Source of the DNA: JAWKWA01 sp041397765
GTDB lineage: Bacteria; Pseudomonadota; Alphaproteobacteria; Rhizobiales; Hyphomicrobiaceae
Assembly (NCBI GenBank): GCA_041397765.1
Contig: JAWKWA010000019.1
Span: 1-64,000, forward strand
Reading direction: 5' to 3'
Length of the DNA stretch: 64,000 nucleotides
The notes below the pieces were generated by a model, which was given only the letters and a program-made list of their open reading frames with translations, was not told the DNA's origin and made no database searches. Numbering within the stretch: position 1 is the first letter of the stretch; each line of letters begins with the position of its first letter. Positions 15,832 to 23,808 of this stretch are shown piece by piece. A program made the translations under genes and the position numbers.

Positions 15832-17052
15832 ATGAGCGACACGACCGAGGTCATCGTCGTCGGTGCCGGCGTGGTCGGCGCATCGACCGCCTATTTCCTC
15901 GCCCGCCGCGGCGTCCGCGTGACGCTGATCGACGCCGCGACGCCGGGCTGGGGCGCAACCGGGCGCAATGCCGGCTACCAGTGGCTGCACACCCGCAAGG
16001 CCGGCATCCAGATGGCGATCAGCCTGAAGGGCCGCGCGCTCGCCGATGAGCTCGCCGCCGAGCTCACCGACTGGGAATTCCGCCCCTCCGGCGGCATGTT
16101 CTACTTCTTCGATCCCGCGCTCGAGACGCTCTTCCGCAACTTCGTCGACGAGCGTCGCCGCGCCGGCCTGCCGATGGAGTATCTCGACGCCAAGGCCGCG
16201 CGCGAAGCCTGTCCGGTGCTCGCGCCTCATGTCGCCGGCGCCACTTACAATCCGCTCGATGCGCACCAGCATTCGCGCAGGCTCTGCGAGGCGCTCGCCG
16301 AGGGCGCGCGACGCCATGGCGCGACACTCGCCTTCGGCGAGCGGGTGGAGGCGCTGATCGTCGAAGGCGGGCGCTGCCGCGGGGTGCGCACGAAGGATCG
16401 GGAGATGCGGGCCGAACGCGTGGTGGTCGCCTGCGGATCCTGGACAGCAGGTCTCCTCGCGCCACTCGGCATCGAGATCCCGATCACGCCGATGCGCCTG
16501 CAGGTCGTCGAGACGGAGCCCGCGCCATTCCGCTTCGAGCCGATCCTCTATGGGCCGACGGCGGTCAAGCAGTACGCCTTCTTCCGCGAGATCGATGGCT
16601 ATACCGACGCAGGCTCGACACATCCGCTCGAGAAGACGTTCCCGGGGCTCGAGTTCCTCGAACTCGCCGCGCAACGCCGGGACGGTCGCCTGCTGCTCGG
16701 CTGTCCGATGGACTTTCCAGGTCTCGACGACCGTCCGACCGTCGGCGGCATCGCCATGACGCTGGCAGCGCTGTCCGACGCCATACCGGCGATCCGCACG
16801 CTCGCCGTCGAGCGCTGCTGGGCAGGCCTGCTGCCGCAGACACCCGACGCCCTTCCGGTGCTCGACCCCGAGCCCGGTATCGACGGTCTCGTCATCAATG
16901 CCGGACACGTCTTCGGCAATCTCGCCGGTCCGCTCTCGGGTAAGTCGATCGCCCAGCATCTGACCAACGAGACGCCGGACCTCGATCTCCGCGAGTTCCG
17001 TCTCGACCGCCCGACGCTCAGAGCAAGCAACGATCCGCACCGGCGCTGGTAG
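15832..17052 (+). CDS. DAO-family FAD-binding oxidoreductase
   Basis: A 406-residue flavin oxidoreductase of the D-amino-acid-oxidase fold, distinct from the one at 7.2-8.4 kb. It opens with EVIVVGAGVVGASTAYFLA and has WGATGRNAGYQW, the loop that in relatives carries or contacts the flavin. The C-terminal ERCWAGLLPQTPDALPVL and NAGHVFGNLAGPLSG complete the FAD site. Family members oxidise glycine, sarcosine, D-amino acids or related amines. The ATG at 15832 is preceded in frame by another at 15826. It lies between the phytoene-desaturase-like gene and the racemase and is probably co-transcribed with both. Substrate unknown. Confidence 0.82.
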   Translation: MSDTTEVIVVGAGVVGASTAYFLARRGVRVTLIDAATPGWGATGRNAGYQWLHTRKAGIQMAISLKGRALADELAAELTDWEFRPSGGMFYFFDPALETLFRNFVDERRRAGLPMEYLDAKAAREACPVLAPHVAGATYNPLDAHQHSRRLCEALAEGARRHGATLAFGERVEALIVEGGRCRGVRTKDREMRAERVVVACGSWTAGLLAPLGIEIPITPMRLQVVETEPAPFRFEPILYGPTAVKQYAFFREIDGYTDAGSTHPLEKTFPGLEFLELAAQRRDGRLLLGCPMDFPGLDDRPTVGGIAMTLAALSDAIPAIRTLAVERCWAGLLPQTPDALPVLDPEPGIDGLVINAGHVFGNLAGPLSGKSIAQHLTNETPDLDLREFRLDRPTLRASNDPHRRW

Positions 17053-17079
17053 CGCACCGCCATTCCCCGGAGGCAATCC

Positions 17080-17868
17080 ATGGCCTTGAAGATCGACTTC
17101 ATCAATCCGTTCGGCACCACCGCCTATGACGGCCTCATCGCCGAGACCCTGACGCACTATGCGGCCGAGGGCACCGAGCTCGTCGTCACCCATCTCGACG
17201 CCTGCCCGCCCGACATCGACTATTTCTATGCCAAGCACCTGATGGAGGCTGTGCTCTTCGAGCGCATCATGCAGGACGAGGAGGAGGGCTTCGACGCGGT
17301 GATCGTCGGCTGCTGCTACGATCCGGGCGTGCGCGTCGCTCGCGAACTCGTCGACATTCCGGTCGTCGGTCCGATGGAGGCCTCGCTGCAGCTCTCGGGC
17401 AACTTCGGCCACAGCAGCGTCATCGTCACCGATCACCACAAGGCCGCACCCTATATCGACGACATGATGCGCATGCTCGGCTACGGCACGACATGCCGCG
17501 GCGTACGCACCATCGAGTGGTGGGTGAAGGACATGGTGAAGGATCCCGACGCCGTCGCGCTCGACACCATCGCCCGCTGCCGCGACGTGCTCGCCGAGGC
17601 GAATGCGGAGGTCGTGCTGATGGGTTGCACGATCATCGCGGCGTGCTACCAGCGCTATCTGATGCGCGGCAACGCGCCGCCCGACGTCACCATCGTCAAT
17701 CCCAATCTGATGGCATTGAAGATGGCCGAGATGCTCGCCGGCCTCAGGCAGAAGGGCGGCCACCAGATCGCGCGCCAGGGCTATTACGAGAAGCCGAAGG
17801 GTCACTACCGGGACGGCCAGGCGGCGGCGCGCGAGACGTTCCGCAGGGCGATCGCGGCGATGCGCTGA
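17080..17868 (+). CDS. Asp/Glu/hydantoin racemase-family protein
   Basis: A 262-residue member of the aspartate/glutamate racemase superfamily, which includes hydantoin racemase, maleate isomerase and arylmalonate decarboxylase. The two catalytic cysteines are plausible: Cys78 or Cys79 in VIVGCCYDPGV and Cys183 in VLMGCTIIAACY. A two-cysteine arrangement favours racemase or isomerase chemistry. The start has GGAGGC a few bases upstream and follows the FAD oxidoreductase by 27 bases. An amino-acid or hydantoin racemase supplying the D-form to a flavin oxidase would make sense of the pair, but this is inference. Confidence 0.8.
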   Translation: MALKIDFINPFGTTAYDGLIAETLTHYAAEGTELVVTHLDACPPDIDYFYAKHLMEAVLFERIMQDEEEGFDAVIVGCCYDPGVRVARELVDIPVVGPMEASLQLSGNFGHSSVIVTDHHKAAPYIDDMMRMLGYGTTCRGVRTIEWWVKDMVKDPDAVALDTIARCRDVLAEANAEVVLMGCTIIAACYQRYLMRGNAPPDVTIVNPNLMALKMAEMLAGLRQKGGHQIARQGYYEKPKGHYRDGQAAARETFRRAIAAMR

Positions 17869-17896
17869 GGCGGGGCCGGGACAGGTTTCCTCCCCC

Positions 17897-18604
17897 TCAG
17901 CGCCTGGCCAGCGACATGCCCGACGAATGGTTCTCCTTGAGGAAGGTGATGAAGTTGTCGCGGAACTGCCGGGTGTGGGCGTGCGCCAGCGCGTCCGCCC
18001 GTTCGGTGTCGCGCGCGGAGATCGCTTCCAGCATTTCGGTGTGCTCGTCGGTCAGCAGCACGCCGTCGCGCGTGCGCTCCAGATAGTCGAAATGCAGATG
18101 CAGCATCCGCCGGCCCTGGTCGAGCAGCCGCTCATAGAAGGCCGAGAGATGCCGGTTGCGCCCGGCATGGGCGATCGCCATGTGGAACTGCTTGTTCGCC
18201 TCCGACATGGCGAGATAGCTGCCCGACGTCGCCGCCGCGACGAAATCCTTGTCGCGGAGCGCGATGATCTCCAGATCGGCCTTGGTACGGAACTCGGCGG
18301 CGAGGCGCGTGTTGATGCGCTGCGCAACATCGAGCGCCTCGACATATTTCGGGAAGTCGGAGACGTCGATCGGCGCGACGATGGTCGAGCGGTTGGGCAG
18401 GGTGACGAGCAACTCCTCGCCGGCGAGGCGGATCAGCGCCTCCCTGACCGGTGATCGCGACAGGCCGAATCGATCCGCAAGGCTCGTCTCGTCGAGCAGT
18501 TGGCCGGGCGCGAGCGCAAGTGTCAGGATCTCCTCGCGCAGCGTCTCATAGACCGATTTCCAGCCGGTTCCGCGCACCCGCTTCAACTCGGCATGGTCCT
18601 GCAT
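17897..18604 (-). CDS. GntR-family regulator (FCD domain)
   Basis: A 235-residue transcription factor. The winged helix is at residues 15-80 (SVYETLREEILTLALAPGQ, LADRFGLSRSPVREALIRL). An alpha-helical FCD effector domain follows, with ligand or metal-binding candidates in NKQFHMAIAHAG and a late LTDEHTEMLEAI. FadR-subfamily repressors of this build respond to small organic acids and control adjacent catabolic genes. It is divergent from the DapA-family gene, and the space between holds palindromes of the GT-N2-AC type that this subfamily recognises. It converges on the racemase gene with 28 bases between them. Confidence 0.9.
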   Translation of the reverse strand: MQDHAELKRVRGTGWKSVYETLREEILTLALAPGQLLDETSLADRFGLSRSPVREALIRLAGEELLVTLPNRSTIVAPIDVSDFPKYVEALDVAQRINTRLAAEFRTKADLEIIALRDKDFVAAATSGSYLAMSEANKQFHMAIAHAGRNRHLSAFYERLLDQGRRMLHLHFDYLERTRDGVLLTDEHTEMLEAISARDTERADALAHAHTRQFRDNFITFLKENHSSGMSLARR

Positions 18605-18743
18605 GGCTCGGCTCTCCTCCCGATGGCCCTCTCCGGCGCCCCGTCCCGCCGCAATTGGTCCGCATGCCGTTGAACCCGCTCAGATCTACCGCATTCGAGC
18701 GGTCCCGTGCGGCGCCCCTCGGCTGCCATTTCCATCCTTTGCG

Positions 18744-18757
18744 GCGACACGTGTCGC
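18744..18757. promoter_or_regulatory. 14-bp perfect palindrome GCGACACGTGTCGC
   Basis: Perfect 14-bp palindrome 140 bases upstream of the GntR start. Its core GACACGTGTC resembles the TGTCGACA sites further right only loosely, so it could be a second operator class or an independent site. Confidence 0.4.
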
Positions 18758-18798
18758 CCGCCTCGCGTGCGAGGACGGCGCGCATCTCCCTCTTGTCA

Positions 18799-18844
18799 TG
18801 TCGACACGGAGTCGGCAATATCCTCTGGCGACATGGTGTCGACA
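18799..18844. promoter_or_regulatory. paired TGTCGACA operator for the GntR regulator
   Basis: Two perfect 8-bp palindromes TGTCGACA (18799-18806 and 18837-18844) are centred 38 bases apart. Extended by one base they form inverted TGTCGACAC sites. They fit the GT-N2-AC core of FadR-subfamily operators and sit between the regulator and its probable target. Confidence 0.55.
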
Positions 18845-18877
18845 ATGATGGACGCCGTTGCCTCCGCCGAGCCACCG

Positions 18878-18924
18878 CCCCGAGCCGCCACAGCCCCGAG
18901 CCGCCACAGCCCGAGCCGCCACAG
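18878..18924 (+). repeat. tandem 15/16-bp repeat CCCGAGCCGCCACAG
   Basis: Two exact 16-bp units and one 15-bp unit, with a degenerate fourth following. The array lies 48 bases before the DapA-family start codon. It has no spacers and is not CRISPR-like. Confidence 0.8.
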
Positions 18925-18971
18925 CCCGAGCCGTCGCAAACTCGAGCCCGCGCGAACCAAGGAAGATCGTC

Positions 18972-19856
18972 ATGAAGCTCCAAGGCGTCATGCCAGCTCT
19001 CGTCACCCCCTTCGACGCAGCCGGCGAGATCGATTTCGCCGCCTTCGGCAGGCACCTCGCCAGCATGAGGGCGGCAGGCGTGACGGGCTATGTCCCTTGC
19101 GGCTCGACGGGCGAGTACAATCTGATGTCGGACGACGAGCGCGACGCCGTGCTGCGCTTCGTCAAGGACTTCGCGAGGCCGGGCGAGACGCTGATCGCAG
19201 GCACCAATGCCCCGCACACCAAGGGTGTGATCGCCAATACGAGGCGCGCCAAGGAGATCGGCTACGACACGGTGCTGCTCGCCACACCCTTCTACACCAA
19301 GCCGACGGCGCCCGAGCTCATTCGCCACTTCAATGCGGTGCTCGACGCGGTCGACGTCAATATCGTGCTCTACAGCTATCCGGCCAAGGACGGCATCGAG
19401 CTCGACTTCGACGTGCTCGATGCGCTCGCCGATCATCCCCGCGTGATCGGCATCAAGGAGAGCTCGGGTTCCCTGCAACGCGCGATCGGCATCGCCACCC
19501 GCTACAAGGACCGCCTCCAGCTCGTCTCGGGCTCCGACGACATCGCGCTCGACTTCATGTTCTGGGGGGCCGACTGCTGGATCTGCGGGCCGGCCAACTG
19601 CATGGCGAAGGCGGTCTGCGATCTCGACCGCACCTTCCGCTCCGGCGATCTGACCAAGGCGCGCGCGCAGATGGCGACCATCTACACGGCGATGAACATC
19701 CTCGAATCGGGCAAGTTCGTGCAGAAGGTGAAATATGGCTGCGAGCTGCAGGGCACGCCCGTCGGCGAATGCCGCATGCCGCTCGGACCGCTGACGGCCG
19801 AGGAGAAGGCCGCCTTCGCAAAGGCCATGGAGCCGATCATCGCCTGGCGCGGCTGA
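18972..19856 (+). CDS. DapA-family lyase/deaminase
   Basis: A 294-residue class I aldolase-like enzyme of the dihydrodipicolinate synthase family. The substrate-binding GSTGEYNLM, Tyr134 in NIVLYSYPAKDG and Schiff-base Lys162 in VIGIKESSG are all present. Besides lysine synthesis, this family contains sugar-acid aldolases and the deaminase that converts pyrroline-4-hydroxy-2-carboxylate to alpha-ketoglutarate semialdehyde in hydroxyproline catabolism. The proline-racemase-family gene immediately downstream favours that last role. The start has a good ribosome-binding site (AAGGAAG). It is probably repressed by the divergent GntR protein. Confidence 0.85.
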   Translation: MKLQGVMPALVTPFDAAGEIDFAAFGRHLASMRAAGVTGYVPCGSTGEYNLMSDDERDAVLRFVKDFARPGETLIAGTNAPHTKGVIANTRRAKEIGYDTVLLATPFYTKPTAPELIRHFNAVLDAVDVNIVLYSYPAKDGIELDFDVLDALADHPRVIGIKESSGSLQRAIGIATRYKDRLQLVSGSDDIALDFMFWGADCWICGPANCMAKAVCDLDRTFRSGDLTKARAQMATIYTAMNILESGKFVQKVKYGCELQGTPVGECRMPLGPLTAEEKAAFAKAMEPIIAWRG

Positions 19857-19897
19857 GGCGTCGGGAGCGTCGGCCCGCGATCGGGGAAATGCCAGAC

Positions 19898-20928
19898 ATG
19901 CACTTCGAAAGATCTCTCGATCTGCTGCTCGTCCATTGCCAGGGTGAGATCGGCAAGGTCATCGTCGGCGGCGCGCCGGACATTCCGGGCGCGACCATCC
20001 TGGAAAAGATGCAGCACATCAACACGTCCGACGACAGCTTCCGAAGATTCGTCACCTCGGAGCCGCGCGCCCATGTGGCGATGACGGCGAACCTGCTGCT
20101 GCCGCCGACCCGGCCCGATGCCGACGCCGCCTTCATCGTGCTGCAGGCCGATCGCGCCCATCCGATGAGCGGATCGAACGCGATATGCGTCGTGACGGCT
20201 CTGCTCGAGAGCGGGCGGGTGGCGATGGTCGAGCCGGAGACCATCGTCAGGCTCGACACCGCCGCAGGTCTCGTCGCCGCGCGCGCGCAATGCCGCGCCG
20301 GCCGCTGCCTCTCGGTCAGCCTCGACAATGTGCCCGCCTTCGCGCTCGGGCTCGACGTGCCGGTGAAAACGCCGCGTTGGGGCACGATCAAGGCCGACAT
20401 CGCCTTCGGTGGCGTTTTCTATGGTCTCGTCGACGCCGCCGAGATCGGGCTTTCGATCGCACCGGAGAATGCCCGGGCACTCGCCGAGGCAGGGATCGAG
20501 CTCAAGGCGCTGATTGCCGCGCAGCAACGGATCGAGCATCCGACGCTGCCGGCCTTGAGCGGCCTTGCCTATGTGATGTTCCGCGAGACCGATCCCGACG
20601 GCGCCGTGCGCACCTGCACGACGCTCTTGCCCGGCCGTGTCGACCGCTCGCCTTGCGGCACCGGCTCCTCGGCGATCTCGCCGTGCTCCATCGCAGGGGA
20701 CTGGTGAAACTCGGCGACGCCCGCATCTCACGCTCGATCATCGGCGGCATGTTCAAGGCCGAGGCGATCGGCGAAGCGCGCGTCGGCTCCTACGCGGCGA
20801 TCGTGCCGCGCATCACCGGCGAGGCCTGGATCTATGGACGCGAGACGTTGCGGATGAGCCCGGACGACCCGTTCAAGAACGGCTTTCTCCTGTCCGACAC
20901 CTGGGGTCCGCAGGTCGCGAGCCTCTGA
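19898..20928 (+). pseudogene. proline-racemase-family enzyme (3-hydroxyproline dehydratase / 4-hydroxyproline epimerase type), frameshifted
   Basis: The gene encodes a proline racemase-fold protein of about 343 residues in two frames. The N-terminal frame runs to 20707 and shows VHCQGEIGKVIVGG and the first catalytic site as HPMSGSNAI, where Ser91 replaces the usual Cys. It then reaches DRSPCGTGSSA with the second catalytic Cys intact. One base appears to be missing near 20671-20676, after which the other frame continues VLHRRGLVKLGD, GGMFKAEAIGEA and TGEAWIYGRETL to 20928. A Ser/Cys pair is known from members with trans-3-hydroxyproline dehydratase and 4-hydroxyproline epimerase activity. 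The surviving downstream motifs suggest a sequencing error. It follows the DapA-family gene closely. Confidence 0.8.
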
Positions 20929-20948
20929 TCGGGCACCAACCCTCGGTC

Positions 20949-21542
20949 TCAGTCGGCTGGCAGGCCGAGCGCGACACGCATGCGCGCCCGGCCATGGGCC
21001 CCGTCACGCAACGGAACGAGGCGGGGATGGGCGGTCGGGGCGATGGCGACGACCCCGACATGCGGTCCATCGGTGCGCCTTGGAAAGTCTGCGGCGATGT
21101 CGGCGAGCTCCTCCCGGCTCGTCACCCGCGTGACCTGCGCGATGCCGCAGGCGCGCGCCACCGCCGCAAGATCCGTCGCCCCCTTGCCAGCCGAGGTATG
21201 GCTCTCCTGCGCCCCCGTCTCGCCATAGCGGCCATTGTCGAGCACGACGATCGTCAGATTGACCGGTGCCTGGCGGCCGATCGTGGCGAAGCTGCCGAGG
21301 CCCATCAGCATCTCGCCAGCGCCGGTAAAGGCGACAACCGCGACTTCGGGCCGCGCCAGCGCCAGGCCGCAGGCGAGCGACGCCGCTCCGCCCATGGCAC
21401 CCCAGAGATAGAAATTGCGCGGCGAGTCGCCCGCTGCCGCCACGTCATAGGTCGCAGCGCCGAGACCGCTGACCACCAGCGCCTCGCCACGCCGTTCGAG
21501 GAGACGTGCCACCACCTCGCGCCGATCGAGCGTGCCGGTCAT
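20949..21542 (-). CDS. thiamine-diphosphate decarboxylase, C-terminal (PP-domain) subunit, ComE-like
   Basis: A 197-residue protein equal to the pyrophosphate-binding half of a thiamine-diphosphate enzyme. It shows NFYLWGAMGGAASLACGLALA, the cofactor-binding core GEMLMGLGSFATI and VVLDNGRYGETGAQ. It resembles the beta subunit of sulfopyruvate decarboxylase (ComE) and the C-terminal half of phosphonopyruvate decarboxylase. Its start overlaps the stop of the alpha-subunit gene as ATGA, so the halves are made together. The substrate, a 2-oxo acid with a phosphonate, sulfonate or other group, cannot be chosen. It converges on the proline-racemase homologue. Confidence 0.8.
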   Translation of the reverse strand: MTGTLDRREVVARLLERRGEALVVSGLGAATYDVAAAGDSPRNFYLWGAMGGAASLACGLALARPEVAVVAFTGAGEMLMGLGSFATIGRQAPVNLTIVVLDNGRYGETGAQESHTSAGKGATDLAAVARACGIAQVTRVTSREELADIAADFPRRTDGPHVGVVAIAPTAHPRLVPLRDGAHGRARMRVALGLPAD

Positions 21543-22102
21543 CGTGCATCCTCCTTCGCGGCGAAGACCTTGGCGCCGATCAGCCGCTGCGAGAGCAGCA
21601 CCGCGACCGCCGATCCGCCGCCAAAGGCCATCGTCGCGGCATGGCGGACCGTCTCCTCGACCTCTTCAGGCCGATCGGCGCGCAGGCATTCGACGTCCAT
21701 CAGGCCGAAAGCGGCCTCGACGGCCGAGCCCATCGGCACCTGCCATGGATTGAACTCGCCCCACTCGCCGCGCATGGTGACGAGCACCAGCAGCGGAAAC
21801 CGGCAGATCCTCGTCAGCGACAGCATATTGATGCAATTGCCGACACCGCTCGACTGCATGAGCATGACGGCCGGCTCGCCGCCGAGCCAGGCGCCGGCCG
21901 AAAGGGCGATGCCCTCCTCCTCGCTCGTCAACGGGATGCCGCGCATGGACGCGGATGCGTTGACGCGCGCGATCAGCCGCTCATGACCGCCGTCGGGCAC
22001 ATAGGGAACGAGACGGACGGCGAAGCTCTCGAGCACGTCGAAGATCTGATCGGGCCAGGATTGCGATAGTGCGGCGGCTGCAGTCTCTGCGCATGCACTC
22101 AT
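21539..22102 (-). CDS. thiamine-diphosphate decarboxylase, N-terminal (Pyr-domain) subunit, ComD-like
   Basis: A 187-residue protein matching the pyrimidine-binding half of the same enzyme. PYVPDGGHERLI and TSEEEGIALSAGAWLGG contain the conserved glutamate that activates the cofactor, and LMQSSGVGNCINMLSL is typical of sulfopyruvate/phosphonopyruvate decarboxylase alpha subunits. The ATG at 22102 is preceded by GGAG at suitable spacing. No phosphonate- or sulfonate-handling genes are visible in the window, so a coenzyme M or phosphonate pathway is not supported by context. It is upstream of and overlaps the beta-subunit gene. Confidence 0.8.
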   Translation of the reverse strand: MSACAETAAAALSQSWPDQIFDVLESFAVRLVPYVPDGGHERLIARVNASASMRGIPLTSEEEGIALSAGAWLGGEPAVMLMQSSGVGNCINMLSLTRICRFPLLVLVTMRGEWGEFNPWQVPMGSAVEAAFGLMDVECLRADRPEEVEETVRHAATMAFGGGSAVAVLLSQRLIGAKVFAAKEDAR

Positions 22103-22387
22103 AGGCAAGCTCCGGTTCGGCCGCCGCATGGATGACATGCCGGGCCCATCGTCATCGGCCTCTCCCGGCCGCAAGGTTCCGGGCGCACCGAGGAGTAGCA
22201 GATCGCCGTCTGCGGGTCGTCAGCGAAAGATGCGGCGGTCCCGCTGCCCGAAATTGGCGCATTCTCCAGCAAGGCCATGCCGGCCGAGACGTAAGTTCGA
22301 GGGCGGCCATCCGCCCTTCCAAGGGAACGTCGCAGTGGCCGAGCTCGTTGAACGGGCGGTGGGGAGCTGCACCGGCGAGGAGCGACC

Positions 22388-23398
22388 ATGCCGAAGACCC
22401 ACAGGATTGCCGCGATTTCCGGGAGCCTGCGCGAGGGTTCCTACAATACCGCGCTGCTCAGGGCGGCAATCGATCTGAAGCCCGAGACGCTGCAGATCGA
22501 CATCGTCACGCTGCACGACATTCCTCTCTTCAGCGAGGACGTCGAGGCGCGTGGCTGGCCGCCGCCGGTTGAGAAGCTTCGTGATCGGATAGCCGCCGCG
22601 GACGGCCTCATTCTCGCGACGCCGGAGTACAACTACAGCGTTCCCGGCGTGCTGAAGAACGCCATCGACTGGCTGTCCCGGCCCGAGGGCGACAGTCCGA
22701 TCTTCGGCAAGCCGGTGGCGATCATCGGAGCCTCCATCAGTCGGATCGGCACCGCCCGCGCCCAGGCCCATCTGCGCAGCATCGCCTTCTACAATGGCCT
22801 GCCGCTGCTGCCGACATCGGAGGTTCTGGTCGCCAAGGCGCAGGAGAAGTTCGACGAGAAGGGCAACCTCACCGACGAGGATACGAAATACTTCATGCGC
22901 GACATGCTGGCGAAGCTGGCCGACTGGGTACCCTCCATCGGCAGGGAAGCGCCCCGTCATGACGACGTCAAATCCCGGCGGCGAAGTCATCCCGGCCAGC
23001 CCAACGTGGTGGCACAAAACGTGGTGGCACTGGGCTTCCTGCTCCTCGCTTGCGAGGAAACGTCCTTCATGACGGGCCGAGGCCGCATCGAAACGGCGGT
23101 CGTCCTCGGCAGCCGAGCCAGCGCCAAGGACGAACGCTGCGCGAGCCCGGGCGTTGCGGCAGCCCCTATCTATGGCATCACGGGGCAGATCGTTTCTGGC
23201 AACCCTTGCCATGGCACACGATCATGGACCGCCCCCTCGTCGCCAAGGCCCCGCATGCCCCGGTTGGGCCGACGCCCTACGGATGCCACGGTGCGGCGCG
23301 GCCAAAGGAGCCCCATTCCCTCAAACTGCCTCGACGCGGACACGCGCTTGACAGCCCATGACCCGCCCCTAAATGACCGCGCTCCTGAAGGAGCCTAA
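22388..23398 (+). CDS. NADPH-dependent FMN reductase with anomalous C-terminal extension
   Basis: Residues 1-190 form a complete flavodoxin-like NADPH-dependent FMN reductase: ISGSLREGSYNTALLRAA binds FMN phosphate, and TPEYNYSVPGVLKNAIDWLS and the C-terminal EKFDEKGNLTDE are family hallmarks. Such enzymes reduce FMN, quinones or chromate. The family usually ends near residue 190 (about 22958), but here the frame continues for some 145 more residues with no recognisable domain, arginine/proline-rich and ending just before the tRNA-like sequence. The extension looks like non-coding DNA read through after loss of the original stop codon, either by mutation, rearrangement or sequencing error. 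The ATG has GAGGAG upstream. Confidence 0.75.
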   Translation: MPKTHRIAAISGSLREGSYNTALLRAAIDLKPETLQIDIVTLHDIPLFSEDVEARGWPPPVEKLRDRIAAADGLILATPEYNYSVPGVLKNAIDWLSRPEGDSPIFGKPVAIIGASISRIGTARAQAHLRSIAFYNGLPLLPTSEVLVAKAQEKFDEKGNLTDEDTKYFMRDMLAKLADWVPSIGREAPRHDDVKSRRRSHPGQPNVVAQNVVALGFLLLACEETSFMTGRGRIETAVVLGSRASAKDERCASPGVAAAPIYGITGQIVSGNPCHGTRSWTAPSSPRPRMPRLGRRPTDATVRRGQRSPIPSNCLDADTRLTAHDPPLNDRAPEGA

Positions 23399-23808
23399 AG
23401 GCCGTAGCTCAGATGGGAGAGCGCTGCAACGCACTGCAGAGGTCAGGGGTTCGATCTTCTCGGCTCCACCAAATTTTCCAGCAATCTATTGAATTTGCTG
23501 TGGAATTTGGCCTGCCTCTAGAGGCATGTCTCCAGCGACCCCGCTGTCTGAAGGCGATGGGGCGATGCTTCGTGAGACGTCGTGAACAACGCAGACGCCG
23601 CGACGCCGTCTTCGTTGTGGCGTCTATACGGTCGGGGGCAAGATACACACGGGACTCCGTGGTCATCGACGTCCGCCAGCACCAAGCCTTGGCGATTTGG
23701 ACAATAAGAGTTGCGATGACGCTATGCCCAGCTGGCCTCCCTTCCAGTGCCTCTTGAACGAGGCATCGACTGGTGTGGACTGCCGGTTTGGCGGAATGCT
23801 GAAGCGCC
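22970..23808. other. region of read-through extension, tRNA remnant and unassigned sequence
   Basis: Beyond the FMN reductase domain, about 840 bases contain the read-through tail, a degenerate tRNA-Ala (23398-23471) and about 330 further bases, the first of which are AT-rich beside GC-rich surroundings. GTCATCCCGGCCAG-like intergenic sequence occurs near 23000. No gene is recognisable. It could be a decayed insertion site. Confidence 0.45.
23398..23471 (+). pseudogene. degenerate tRNA-Ala (CGC-like)
   Basis: A 74-base tRNA-like sequence closely resembling tRNA-Ala. The D arm (GCTCAGATGGGAGAGC), the anticodon stem CTGCA/TGCAG, the variable region and an encoded CCA are present, and the alanine identity pair G3:U70 is kept. 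The anticodon loop has six bases (ACGCAC) instead of seven, the T stem is one base short, and A1 and A2 face C72 and C71 in the acceptor stem. Two deletions plus two mismatches make it unlikely to be functional, though the deletions alone could be sequencing errors. Confidence 0.7.

Larger units (their letters stand above)
18605..18971. other. divergent regulatory region between gntR and dapA-like gene
   Basis: The 367 bases hold three palindromes (a 14-bp one and two copies of TGTCGACA) and, closer to the DapA-family gene, a tandem array of a 15/16-bp unit. No coding region is apparent. The palindromes are the likely control sites; the repeat array has no evident function. Confidence 0.6.

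Noticed and set aside
10292..17868. Nicotinate degradation cluster (NicX, NicE analogues)
   Set aside because: The N-formylmaleamate deformylase is missing, the only isochorismatase-family gene is 23 kb away, and the racemase resembles hydantoin racemases as much as maleate isomerase.
18878..18945. Possible CRISPR-like array
   Set aside because: The units are directly adjacent, only three to four in number and without spacers; no cas genes are present.
23409..23666. Minus-strand frame ending in a WWSREDRTPDLCSALQRSPI-type tail
   Set aside because: It is the antisense of the tRNA-Ala-like sequence; such tails are a familiar artefact of translating tRNA genes.
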